Assembly (NCBI GenBank): GCA_020636155.1 | Contig: JACJYM010000017.1 | Span: forward strand, 1 to 50,055 | DNA: 50,055 nucleotides | Source of the DNA: Lewinellaceae bacterium | GTDB taxonomy: Bacteria; Bacteroidota; Bacteroidia; Chitinophagales; Saprospiraceae | Direction: 5' to 3' | Shown: positions 27,711-35,462 of the stretch, in pieces | Layout: every line of letters begins with the position of its first letter | Numbering within the stretch: the first letter of the stretch is position 1 | Position numbers and translations under genes: made by a program | Notes under the pieces: generated by a model | Told to the model about the DNA's origin: nothing | Database searches by the model: none | What the model saw: only the letters and a program-made list of their open reading frames with translations

Positions 27711-30700
27711 TGTCTCTACCGTTACCGGACAACACAACTCTATAGGACATCCACTTCCATCTGTTGCTGTATAGTAGAAAGTTTCACTACCATCGGACAT
27801 ACCACTAGTTGTACTATTTACTATCAGGCTAAAACCTGTACCTACTTGTACATCGGAACTATTATACCATACTATATTTGTTAATCCTGCTTCTGCTTCT
27901 AAGGTCACAGAGTTAGTTCCGTCATCGCAGACTAATAATTCAGGGTATGTTTCGCAAAATCCTGATGATTGCTCTTCATAATAATACTTAGGACCTCCTC
28001 CTTCATTGCCTATTCGCATTGCTGAAATATAATCAATACTTGCATTTCCTATAAGCGGTGCATGATCCAATAGGGTTATAGGTGCTAAGTAGGTTTGGGT
28101 TACTCCCATGCCTGCATCAGAGTCTGCTGGTAAGAGTACTACAGATACTTCATCAGCACCACTATCTGATAGATGAAAAGTTATCTGCCATTGACTCCAA
28201 GCCTGTGAATTTGCAAAAATACCATTCCCGGGAGCACTATGTGAGGTAATCATCGATTGTGATCCAGACTGAGTCCATAAACTTACAGCTGATTCTGGAA
28301 AACCGGAATTGGCTGTAAACCAAATATTCCCAGTACCTACTGATAAAATCATATTCCCTAACTCATCATAAAATTTCATCTCATGGAAGATATTATCATT
28401 TGAAGCATTTACTCCCGAATTTTCATTGGATCTCGGACACATCCATATATCGTAAGTCCAGTCTCCATCAGTCAAAGTAGAGGGAGCTTGACCATTGAAG
28501 TCACCACTATCAAAAGTATATTCATACTCAACATAATTATTGGCATTTCCACTACCACTAAGTCCCAGAAAATGGCCTGAGTCATTTCCAAATCTATCAA
28601 AAGCACTTACTGAGCTATACTTATGTTTGGTTAAATAGCCCACTCCATCATCTGATCCTCCAATAGGAGAAGTCCATTGCCCACAGCCCACATCCGTATT
28701 CGATGATCCACAGTCCATATATCCAGTAGCTAATTCAAACTCACCCGAATTATACCATTCTACTGCCCAACTTAATCCCGCATTTGTCCCAGATGGATTT
28801 GGTGCCGGCGATACACCTGATCCATCTCCACTTATCACATAACCATCAGCTATTTCAAATCCATTGTTCGTCCGAGAACCTATATAAGTTGTTCCATTTA
28901 TCGCTACCGATGCACAATTAGGATCAGGACATGGACTATTACAATCTATCGTCGGTGTCATCACCGTATAGTCCGTATAACAGTTATTCGCTTCATTCCA
29001 TATTCTTACTGTGTACTCCGTATTATGTGTTAAGTTTGTAATACTTCCACTTCCTCCACTTATATCTATACCACTTGCATCCCCATAATCAGGACCAGTG
29101 TATGTAGAACCAATTGAATAGTTGGCTTCATCAGCAAACATCACAGAAGTAATATTAATGGATGCATCATTATTGGGTATGTCACTATCACAAGTACCTT
29201 CAATAGATGTAAGCACTGCTTCCGGTACATCAGTGCAAATATTTACTATTATACTGAACATTCCACATGACTGAGCTCCTGTTGCATCCGTATCTTTGGA
29301 TAGTTCATAGGTAGCACAACCACTTCCATTAATTGTGACTGACAGGTCACATTCATTATACTCAATTGACCCCCCACTAGTATTGATAGTTTCTGCCCAT
29401 TGACCTTCACATACAATTCCATCACCACAAGAAAATAATTCTTGCAAGAATACTTTTTCACTTTGGACAGTACTACACAATGTTACGTCATATATTGTCT
29501 CTGTAGCTACCGGGCAACATTCTTTCATTATTGCAATTCCTTTGCCACCATATCCATTGCCATCGGGTGCAACCGCTGCATAATTGTCATTTAAGTCTGT
29601 AGAGAACGAATATACACAATCTTCTATCGGAGATAATGATGACGTATATATCCTATTATGTATTTCACTATACACTATTCCTGCCATTTGATTATATCCA
29701 CTTCCATCTTCCAAATTATCTATTGGTGACATCGCCAATAATACACCGGCGGGACTGTATTTTAGAACTGCTGATGACGTCCCTATATAATCCCTATTTC
29801 CTTGCACCAAATAGATATTACCATCTAAATCGGTCGTAACACCTCCTATATATTCATCAGGTAAAACAGAATTTCCGATTCCAAAATTAGCATCATCCAC
29901 GGGAATAAATTCATCAAAACATGTTCCATCAATAAAATCCTGATCTGTAGGTTCAAAGACAAACAATCTAGACGTAGCGGAAGATCCGTCGAGTGAACTA
30001 TACATTCCTGTTATAGGGTCTTGAACGGATTGTGATCCTCCTCCCGTTGCATAAAAGATTCCCGTATTTTGATCTATATAAAAGCCCCAATCATCACTAG
30101 CTGAACCATTGAGACAAACACTACCTATTATAGAACCATCACAAGGGTCTATTTTATAAATATTAGGACCCGCTCCATTAGCATATATAAATCCTTCATA
30201 ACCTGTTATATTGAACAGACCGTCCCCTGGGTTCACCACGAAATCAGAACTTGGGTATAAATTCCCGTCACAACTAAGTTTTCTAATATTCGTACCTGCC
30301 GGTGCTGCCCATGCAGCATTTGAAAAATGTTCTCCAATATAGAGAAAACCATTTATATCATAACCCAATCCGTGCGGTCTAGGTAGTTCTGAAACACCTG
30401 CTCCAGGATACCATGGGTTTCCATTATTTAGCACCTCTGTCATACTTCCTCCTGTATTCACAGAAAATTTATGAACTACTCCACTACTTCCACCTCCGTT
30501 CAAATAAATGTATTCACTACACATACACCCATCTATAATCATACAAGAAAGGTCGGGTGTAATCCTTGTATAATCTATGTAACAATCATTAGCACCATTC
30601 CAAACTCTAACTGTGTATGTAGTATTATGCAATAATCCTGTAATGCTTCCAGACCCACTACTTATATCAGTCCCACTAGCATCACCATAGTCTGGTCCTG

Positions 30701-32117
30701 TATAAGTAGCTCCGATAGAATAATTGGCTTCATCAGCATTTAACACTCCACTAATAGAAATGCTAGCATCATTATTTGCTGTGGTGCCAGTACATGTACC
30801 TATAACTGGGGTTGCCGTGGCAGCGGGTACTTCAGTACATACATTCACAGTTATGTCATATACACCGCATCGAGTCGTAGCATCTGTATTGGATAGCTTA
30901 TAAGTAGCACAACCAGTACCATTCACTGAAATCGACAAGTCGCATTCGTTATATACAATATTTCCACCACTAGTATTACTCTCCTCTGTCCATTGACCAT
31001 CACATATTATTCCATCTCCACAACTAAAAATATCTTGCAGAAATACATGCTCTCCATTGCCACTAGAACAAATTGTCTCATTATATGATAACGGAGTCAC
31101 ATTAGGACAACACTCTGTAACTATGCCGATTTGCTTGGCAAAACTTGCTGGAACATGATTACTAGCATCTGGAACATAATTAAGATCTGTATCAAATGCT
31201 GCTATACAATCGTCCATAGCGGATACATAAATAAGGTTGGCATTAGGACTATATACTAGTCCTCTTGCTCCAGCCCAATTTAAGTTATCAGCAACATTTG
31301 TCTCTGCTGTATCATCTGATAACGACTGAGCGATAACAGTTTTGGTAGCTGGATCAATTTTTACAATTTTTGATGGAGGACTAAATCCACCCCCATGAGT
31401 ATATACTACATACATATAACCATCCGCATCAAAATCAACACCCATGGTTTGTTCACCATTTCCGGTATCTAATCCTAACTGAGCCGTAGTCATAAATACT
31501 TCAGCATCTCCACAATTACCATTAGGTCCATTCGTCCCACTAAATGAAGCTGGATCGAGCGAACCTCTAATTATTGTCGTCCCACCGCCTCCATACCAAT
31601 ATCCATCAGGTCCTATAGCTGTTGACCATACCCCTGCTGGATATTGACAACCAGCAAATTCTCCTGTACACAAATCATAAATATGCATTTCATAAGTATT
31701 CCCTCCAGCTTGACTTGTTACATTTAAATATAAATAGTTGTCGTAAGAGAATAAATCAAATGCAAAATAGCCATCAATAAAATTATCAATTGTACCTGGA
31801 GTAGTTAAATCTGCATCAATCTTCTCACCTTCACAATTAAATTTAGCTACAAAATTTGGACTACTTGCCTGAGAAATATATAAATTCCCGTTAATATCAG
31901 CCGCAATACCATGTGGTGAATTAACTACACCTGCGGCATTCATCCATGGCGTACCTATCTCAGTAAGTTCTCCAGTGCCATTTTCTACGCTAAATTTATG
32001 AATGATATTATCTCCTGTGTCATTTAGATATATCATGTCGTTGCACGAACAATCTTGTGCATTGGTCAAATTATACGAAAATAAGATAATAAACGCTAAT
32101 AAAAAAGTATTCCTCAT
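24288..32117 (-). CDS. Giant DUF11-repeat surface protein, N-terminal part (same gene as 17166-24071)
   Basis: I choose the ATG at 32117-32115, which gives the signal peptide MRNTFLLAFIILFSYNLTNAQ. The longer frame begins with a TTG and adds nothing. Two tandem modules of about 500 residues follow (about 20-515 and 525-1045). Each has a propeller-like half (PHGIAADINGNLYISQ in one, PHGLGYDINGFLYIGEH in the other) and a Cys-rich half (SCGDGIICDGQWTEE / SCGDGIVCEGQWAET). A third module (about 1060-1465) looks like a jelly-roll lectin/LamG-type domain, followed by an Ig-like piece. Seven DUF11-like repeats run from about 1472 to the frameshift. There is no sorting domain in this part, so secretion to the surface needs the downstream half. 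The restored protein would have about 4980 residues. Confidence 0.85.
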   Translation of the reverse strand: MRNTFLLAFIILFSYNLTNAQDCSCNDMIYLNDTGDNIIHKFSVENGTGELTEIGTPWMNAAGVVNSPHGIAADINGNLYISQASSPNFVAKFNCEGEKIDADLTTPGTIDNFIDGYFAFDLFSYDNYLYLNVTSQAGGNTYEMHIYDLCTGEFAGCQYPAGVWSTAIGPDGYWYGGGGTTIIRGSLDPASFSGTNGPNGNCGDAEVFMTTAQLGLDTGNGEQTMGVDFDADGYMYVVYTHGGGFSPPSKIVKIDPATKTVIAQSLSDDTAETNVADNLNWAGARGLVYSPNANLIYVSAMDDCIAAFDTDLNYVPDASNHVPASFAKQIGIVTECCPNVTPLSYNETICSSGNGEHVFLQDIFSCGDGIICDGQWTEESNTSGGNIVYNECDLSISVNGTGCATYKLSNTDATTRCGVYDITVNVCTEVPAATATPVIGTCTGTTANNDASISISGVLNADEANYSIGATYTGPDYGDASGTDISSGSGSITGLLHNTTYTVRVWNGANDCYIDYTRITPDLSCMIIDGCMCSEYIYLNGGGSSGVVHKFSVNTGGSMTEVLNNGNPWYPGAGVSELPRPHGLGYDINGFLYIGEHFSNAAWAAPAGTNIRKLSCDGNLYPSSDFVVNPGDGLFNITGYEGFIYANGAGPNIYKIDPCDGSIIGSVCLNGSASDDWGFYIDQNTGIFYATGGGSQSVQDPITGMYSSLDGSSATSRLFVFEPTDQDFIDGTCFDEFIPVDDANFGIGNSVLPDEYIGGVTTDLDGNIYLVQGNRDYIGTSSAVLKYSPAGVLLAMSPIDNLEDGSGYNQMAGIVYSEIHNRIYTSSLSPIEDCVYSFSTDLNDNYAAVAPDGNGYGGKGIAIMKECCPVATETIYDVTLCSTVQSEKVFLQELFSCGDGIVCEGQWAETINTSGGSIEYNECDLSVTINGSGCATYELSKDTDATGAQSCGMFSIIVNICTDVPEAVLTSIEGTCDSDIPNNDASINITSVMFADEANYSIGSTYTGPDYGDASGIDISGGSGSITNLTHNTEYTVRIWNEANNCYTDYTVMTPTIDCNSPCPDPNCASVAINGTTYIGSRTNNGFEIADGYVISGDGSGVSPAPNPSGTNAGLSWAVEWYNSGEFELATGYMDCGSSNTDVGCGQWTSPIGGSDDGVGYLTKHKYSSVSAFDRFGNDSGHFLGLSGSGNANNYVEYEYTFDSGDFNGQAPSTLTDGDWTYDIWMCPRSNENSGVNASNDNIFHEMKFYDELGNMILSVGTGNIWFTANSGFPESAVSLWTQSGSQSMITSHSAPGNGIFANSQAWSQWQITFHLSDSGADEVSVVLLPADSDAGMGVTQTYLAPITLLDHAPLIGNASIDYISAMRIGNEGGGPKYYYEEQSSGFCETYPELLVCDDGTNSVTLEAEAGLTNIVWYNSSDVQVGTGFSLIVNSTTSGMSDGSETFYYTATDGSGCPIELCCPVTVETESCGIFDLALEKTISDVTPGPYHPGDDITFNIEVFNQGTQDAYNIFINDYYDPNELILNDPNWSISSTGIALINSDIDFIGAGESAFVNVTFTINPDYQGLGDIVNYAEIESADDDNNPLNGYPTDEDSTPNNNQGDDELTNDGEIVDSDTGALQDDDADSDDYDPAFFPVVQEFDLALQKVMSSYDDANMNGQLDAGEDVTFDITVYNQGTVDATDVVVTDYVPSDMIFNAGDNAIWTGGTATEPSTTIASLASGASITVSIVLEVDPAFMGTTITNNAEITSADNILGLEDEDDVIDGSYGSADDESEVDTDNDVNDEAPGTPGTADNDADVDHYDPAQVVVGQVFDLALIKVLNSGTVTPVAPGGTVVFDIEVFNQGTLDAYNVNVNDYIPVGLVLADANWTEVGGVADLNSPISYIAAGESAVVTITFTVASDYMGTSIINNAEISSADDDTDTTNTPPTDVDSTPDTEDGSVPDPNDNDTAATNGSDDYDPATIAVEQIFDLALVKTFSSSSTTPIVPGSTVTFDLTVYNQGTLDAYNVGLVDYIPMGLQLSDVNWTQTGTNANLNNEIAYISSGDNVVVTITFTVMNSFQGTSIVNDAEISSADDDTNPNNTPPTDVDSTPNDDSTPDDLANDNDTADVNGGDDQDPAEITVVQEFDLALKKLYSSWNDANVNGVIDPGEKVTFDITIYNQGSLDATNVVVTDYVPTGMLFSVGDNPTWTGGTATAPSTTVASLAKGAQMTLSIVLQVDPAYMGSLLTNNAEITSATNALGLPDEDNVIDGSYGSADDTSELNTDNDIDDEAVGTPGISDNPNDVDNYDLAQIPVGQIFDLALIKQYLGNFVDNDNDGSISPGDDVTFTITIYNQGTRDAYNIQLSDYIPEGLILNDPNWEDNDNDNVANLITAIPFLAADPNFDPSTTVDITFRVSAGFMGMIITNYTEISYADDDTDPNNTPPTDIDSTPDNDPDNDVHAGDDTINNENGDEDDHDAAPIMVDQDFDLALIKTVNASTPGPYYPGSTVSFDITVYNQGSLDAYDVQINDYIPAELILNDLAWTLSGTTASLANEIDFIGAGESVTRMITFTISNDFQGTTITNNAEIAAAASLDDGPNAVDEDSTPNNNSGTPPELSPIMIY

Positions 32118-32162
32118 TTTACAGAAATTTATTGATAACAAAAATATAAGCCAAAATTTCAA

Positions 32163-32671
32163 AATTTTTTATGTTCTGTTATTCTTAACCTTAATTAGAC
32201 CCCACGAATCCAAACAGTGCAAAGAATTCTAAATTTATACAACTATTATTTCAATCAATTACTGTCTGAAAATACAAAGTCAAACATATCGACATAGATA
32301 ATAGGCTGAACATAAATAATTTAATCACTTCGATTATTTAGCTCCATTATCAATAATCACAGGTAAGTAGCCGCAAATATAATAATTTATTATAATATGT
32401 TTAAATATATTATAATTTTTTATCATAAATAATTTTTAAAAGCATACTCCGACGTATATAAAATTATAACTGTCGATTCGACAGTATGGTTATTATTTTC
32501 TGTGTTAAAGGTAAAAAGAAGAATTTAACAATTTTAAGAATAAAATGGGATAAAATATTTCATCCATATTAAACATAGTACCCTTAACTCAGTATCACAA
32601 CATTAATCTGTAAGCCAAATTAAAAACAGAAACTGTTTTTATTCATGATATTATTAAATGTAAATAAGGAG
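32163..32671 (-). other. Intergenic region upstream of the larger giant gene
   Basis: About 510 very AT-rich bases without a gene. It holds the terminator of the neighbouring gene at 32621-32640 and an 8-base inverted repeat with a one-base centre (ACTGTCGA-T-TCGACAGT, 32469-32485) that could be an operator. TAnnTTTG-like boxes on the minus strand occur at 32281-32288 and 32374-32381, without convincing -33 partners. Confidence 0.4.
32621..32640 (-). terminator. Terminator of the IS-interrupted gene
   Basis: AAAAACAG and CTGTTTTT are separated by AAA, giving an 8-base stem ending in a T-run on the minus strand. It lies about 30 bases after the stop at 32672. Confidence 0.6.
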
Positions 32672-33932
32672 TTATTTCTGAATAACCAACTTTTCTGTCT
32701 TATTGATTCCTTGTCCTAACATGTTTATCAAGTAGGTGCCATTCTCTAAATTAGTCAAATCCATTTTATACATAGCACCGATATGGTTCAATTCATTTTC
32801 ATATAGCGACCTTAATGACACACCATCAATTCTTGTGATAATCACTTTCCAATTTTGTTGGATTTGATCTTCCGGCACCAATAAGGTAAAGTTTCCATCA
32901 GAATATGTAGGATAAATTTTAAATCTTGAACTGGACACATTGGATACCACTTTCTCGTCGCTAAACTCCTCACTACCATCTAGGTCAACCAATTTTAAAC
33001 GATAAAAATATAAGTCAGAAACCCTTATGTCATTATCCTCATACTCATAATCTGAACCAGTGGCTGATTTTCCTGAAATTTCTTTTATTTCATACCACTT
33101 ACCATTTTCTCCAATTTTCTTTTGAATCACAAATTTGTCAAAATTAACTTCTGAATAAGTCATCCATTGGAGTTTTATTTTTCTCTCATTCGGCAACAAC
33201 TTTGCACTAAAATTGCCCAACTCCACCGGCAAATTTGCAGCGGCTCTAAGACATATTGATTGATCGGTTCCAGTGGATGAAGCAAGGAATTTAACTCTCA
33301 ACTTGTATTGTGTACCCACTGATAATGAATTGAGTGTATATGTAGCTGGTGGTGGACCTCCTGTATATACTCCGGTACAACTGATATATGTACCGCCACA
33401 ACTCGGATATAATCCCACATAAGTAAATGCCCCTGGTCCACTATAAATACTCAAATACATGGTCGTATTGATGGCAGTAAAATCATACCATAGGTCATTG
33501 TATCCCGTACCACAAGCATCTCCAGCAGAATTTGTTGCTCCAGTCGTAGAAAAAACTGATGGCGTACACGTACTTCCTACCGTAACACCAAGGGTTATGG
33601 CACCAGTACAGTTATTATTGTCAGGAAATACACAGTTATGTGTATAAGTCGTCGAAAAATCATCCGTGGAAGGATTTGCACATCCAAAATTATCCGATGA
33701 TATTATATCAAAAGTTAAATTAAATGAATTAGGAGTCATGTCGTCTACCACTAAAATAAACTGAAATGAGCCATTCACGACTGAGATAAAACCATCAGTG
33801 CTACCCCCAACTTCACTAATATCTACCCCTGATGGCCAGCTAAAAAATATTAAACCATTAAAACTGCAATTAAAAGTAGCCGTCACGGTCTGAGAACCAC
33901 AAGTTGCAACCGGTGGATTAAATGTTACACTT
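32672..33932 (-). pseudogene. T9SS-secreted protein gene, main part, split by an IS element
   Basis: The frame is open from the IS boundary (SVTFNPPVATCGSQTVTA) to the stop at 32672. A GTG at 33886 is only an internal codon. Removing the IS and one 9-base target copy joins it in frame to the signal peptide at 35273-35342 and restores a 440-residue protein. The mature part has an N-terminal beta region (FNLTFDIISSDNFGC), then a domain with CTGAITLGVTVGSTCTPSVF typical of bacterial pre-peptidase-like C-terminal (PPC-like) domains. Next is a fibronectin-like stretch (PVELGNFSAKLLPNERKIK) and a T9SS sorting domain (FKIYPTYSDGNFTLLVPED to TEKLVIQK). Without its signal peptide this part cannot be exported, so the gene is presumably inactive in this strain. 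Confidence 0.88.
33924..33932. repeat. Target site duplication, left copy
   Basis: GTTACACTT directly abuts the left end of the IS. The identical 9 bases follow the right end at 35272-35280. Confidence 0.93.
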
Positions 33933-33951
33933 CACATCTGTCCAAAATAAA
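33933..33951. repeat. IS left terminal inverted repeat
   Basis: CACATCTGTCCAAAATAAA pairs with the right end with one mismatch at the fifth base. Confidence 0.92.
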
Positions 33952-33959
33952 ATAAAAAA

Positions 33960-34010
33960 GGACATGGTAAATCCCTAACTTTAGGGTAGTAAAAAAAAGA
34001 CACCATGTCC
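33960..34010 (+). promoter_or_regulatory. Hairpin enclosing the transposase start codon
   Basis: GGACATGGT (33960-33968) pairs perfectly with ACCATGTCC (34002-34010), which contains the ATG start at 34005-34007. A second inner hairpin CCCTAA/TTAGGG lies at 33973-33986. A transcript entering from outside the IS would carry both arms and hide the start codon, a known way for IS10/IS50-type elements to limit transposase made from read-in transcripts. Its use here is inferred. Confidence 0.6.
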
Positions 34011-35177
34011 AACGTAAATATAAGTTTGTTTTCGCAAATATTGGGAGTAATCGACAGAGAACTTTTCAATAGAGAAGTAAGAAAGCATAATACGGATAAA
34101 TACAATAAGGGTATCAACACATGGACACATTTTGTATCCATGTTGTTTATGCAATTCGCAGGCGTAAGCTCTTTACGGGATATTAGTAACGGGTTGCGTA
34201 GCGCTACGGGTAATCTCAATCACCTTGGTGTAAAAAAGGCACCCTGCAAGTCATCCATGAGTTATATTAATAAAAACAGGTCGTATGAGGTGTTTGCAGA
34301 TGTTTATTTCGCATTATTGGAAAAGCTAGAACCTAGTTTGCGAAAAAGCAGACTGTATGCTAAACGTATTAAACGTAAGATATTCATCATGGATGCAAGT
34401 ATCATTCCCTTGAGTTTATCACTTTTTGATTGGGCTAAATTCAGAACCCACAAAGGCGCAGTTAAACTACATGCTGTGTTAGACTATGATAGCGGATTGC
34501 CGCATTATGCCGTTCTCACGGATGGCAAAACCCACGATGTCAAAGCCGCAAAACAAACCATATTTGAATCAGGCTCTGTCTTAGTAGTTGATAGAGCCTA
34601 TGTAGATTATGAATGGCTCTATAATTTGGACAGCAACGATGTCATCTTCGTTACCCGCCTAAAAAGCAATGCGGATGTAGAAGTAGTCAAGCAATTATTG
34701 ACCAATGACAAGCACGAACATGTCCTTAGTGACGAACAAATAAAGCTTACAGGGTTTTATACCTCTAAAAAGTATCCCAAGAAACTCAGGGTAGTCAAAG
34801 TTTATGACCAAGACAACGACCAAGAACTTCACCTGCTCACCAACCAATTATCTTGGACAGCAGACACCATTTCCCAGCTATACAAGGCTAGATGGGACGT
34901 CGAGGTCTTTTTCAAACATCTCAAACAACTATTTCGGGTAAAAACATTCGTAGGCACCTCAGCCAATGCTGTAAGAATTCAAATGTGGTGTTCCATGATT
35001 GCCATTTTAGTGATTAACTACCTGAAGAACAGGGCTGAATTCAAGTGGCACTTATCCAATTTAATAACCTTCCTCAGAATTAATCTATTTGTCAAAATAA
35101 ACCTATGGAATTGGATTGACAAACCAATTATTCAATTGGCTAATCCACCCCCCGAAATAACCTTATTTGACTTATAA
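34005..35177 (+). CDS. IS4-family transposase
   Basis: 390 residues with an N-terminal DUF4372-like domain (LFNREVRKHNTDKYNKGINT, then SLRDISNGLRSATGNLNHLG) and a C-terminal DDE domain. The catalytic residues are Asp in IFIMDAS (about 129), Asp in VLVVDRAYVDY (about 192) and Glu in RWDVEVFFKHLKQ (about 300). The last follows the IS4 signature Y-(2)-R-(3)-E-(6)-K exactly (YKARWDVEVFFKHLK). The frame is full length and unbroken, so the enzyme could be active. It would cut and rejoin the 19-base ends of this element. Translation may be limited by the hairpin over its start codon. Confidence 0.95.
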   Translation: MSNVNISLFSQILGVIDRELFNREVRKHNTDKYNKGINTWTHFVSMLFMQFAGVSSLRDISNGLRSATGNLNHLGVKKAPCKSSMSYINKNRSYEVFADVYFALLEKLEPSLRKSRLYAKRIKRKIFIMDASIIPLSLSLFDWAKFRTHKGAVKLHAVLDYDSGLPHYAVLTDGKTHDVKAAKQTIFESGSVLVVDRAYVDYEWLYNLDSNDVIFVTRLKSNADVEVVKQLLTNDKHEHVLSDEQIKLTGFYTSKKYPKKLRVVKVYDQDNDQELHLLTNQLSWTADTISQLYKARWDVEVFFKHLKQLFRVKTFVGTSANAVRIQMWCSMIAILVINYLKNRAEFKWHLSNLITFLRINLFVKINLWNWIDKPIIQLANPPPEITLFDL

Positions 35178-35252
35178 GGAGGGTCTAATTTCAATTTTGT
35201 TATTTTCAAAGGCTAAATATCTGATTTTCAGAAGCTATTTTTATGCTTAAAA

Positions 35253-35271
35253 TTTATTTTGGACAGTTGTG
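35253..35271. repeat. IS right terminal inverted repeat
   Basis: TTTATTTTGGACAGTTGTG is the reverse complement of the left end apart from one base. Confidence 0.92.
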
Positions 35272-35280
35272 GTTACACTT
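35272..35280. repeat. Target site duplication, right copy
   Basis: GTTACACTT is identical to 33924-33932. Confidence 0.93.
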
Positions 35281-35342
35281 AGTGAATTAACCCAACCTAC
35301 CAACGCTAAGTGGAAAAACAAGAAGAATAGAATTCTTTTCAT
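35272..35342 (-). pseudogene. Signal-peptide end of the IS-interrupted secreted protein gene
   Basis: The ATG at 35342-35340 encodes MKRILFFLFFHLALVGWVNS, a clear signal peptide, then LSVT, before running into the IS. After removal of the IS plus one target copy, the codons continue as LSVTFNPPVATCGSQ into the main part at 33923, with the frame preserved (two leftover bases AC plus A make the shared Thr codon). This fragment is too short to appear as a gene on its own. Confidence 0.85.
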
Positions 35343-35410
35343 AACTGTTCCTTTTTAAAATTTGGACTAAAGTAATTTTACGTTTAACAATGCAATTTTG
35401 GTTAATCGGG

Positions 35411-35439
35411 TAAAAAGTTGGGAGTTATTCACTCCCAAC
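35411..35439 (-). terminator. Terminator of the smaller giant gene
   Basis: GTTGGGAGT (35417-35425), loop TATTC and ACTCCCAAC (35431-35439) form a perfect 9-base stem, followed on the minus strand by a TTTTTA tract. It lies 24 bases after the stop at 35463. Confidence 0.8.
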
Positions 35440-35462
35440 CAAGTAAACAAAACATCAAAAAA

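Larger units (their letters stand above)
33933..35271 (+). mobile_element. Complete IS4-family insertion sequence
   Basis: The element is 1339 bases long. Its ends are CACATCTGTCCAAAATAAA (left) and the reverse complement of CACAACTGTCCAAAATAAA (right), which match at 18 of 19 bases. It is flanked by the perfect 9-base duplication GTTACACTT and carries one transposase with an IS4-type DDE/YREK signature. Intact ends, an intact transposase and a perfect target duplication point to a recent insertion. It sits in a secreted-protein gene on the opposite strand. Confidence 0.95.

Noticed and set aside
32163..32671. Riboswitch or structured RNA in the long AT-rich gap
   Set aside because: No recognisable conserved core. 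Only a terminator and a short palindrome can be supported.
33780..33886. The GTG at 33886 as the real start of the gene at 32672
   Set aside because: The same frame continues upstream to the IS edge and joins a signal peptide on the far side. The GTG is an internal Val codon.
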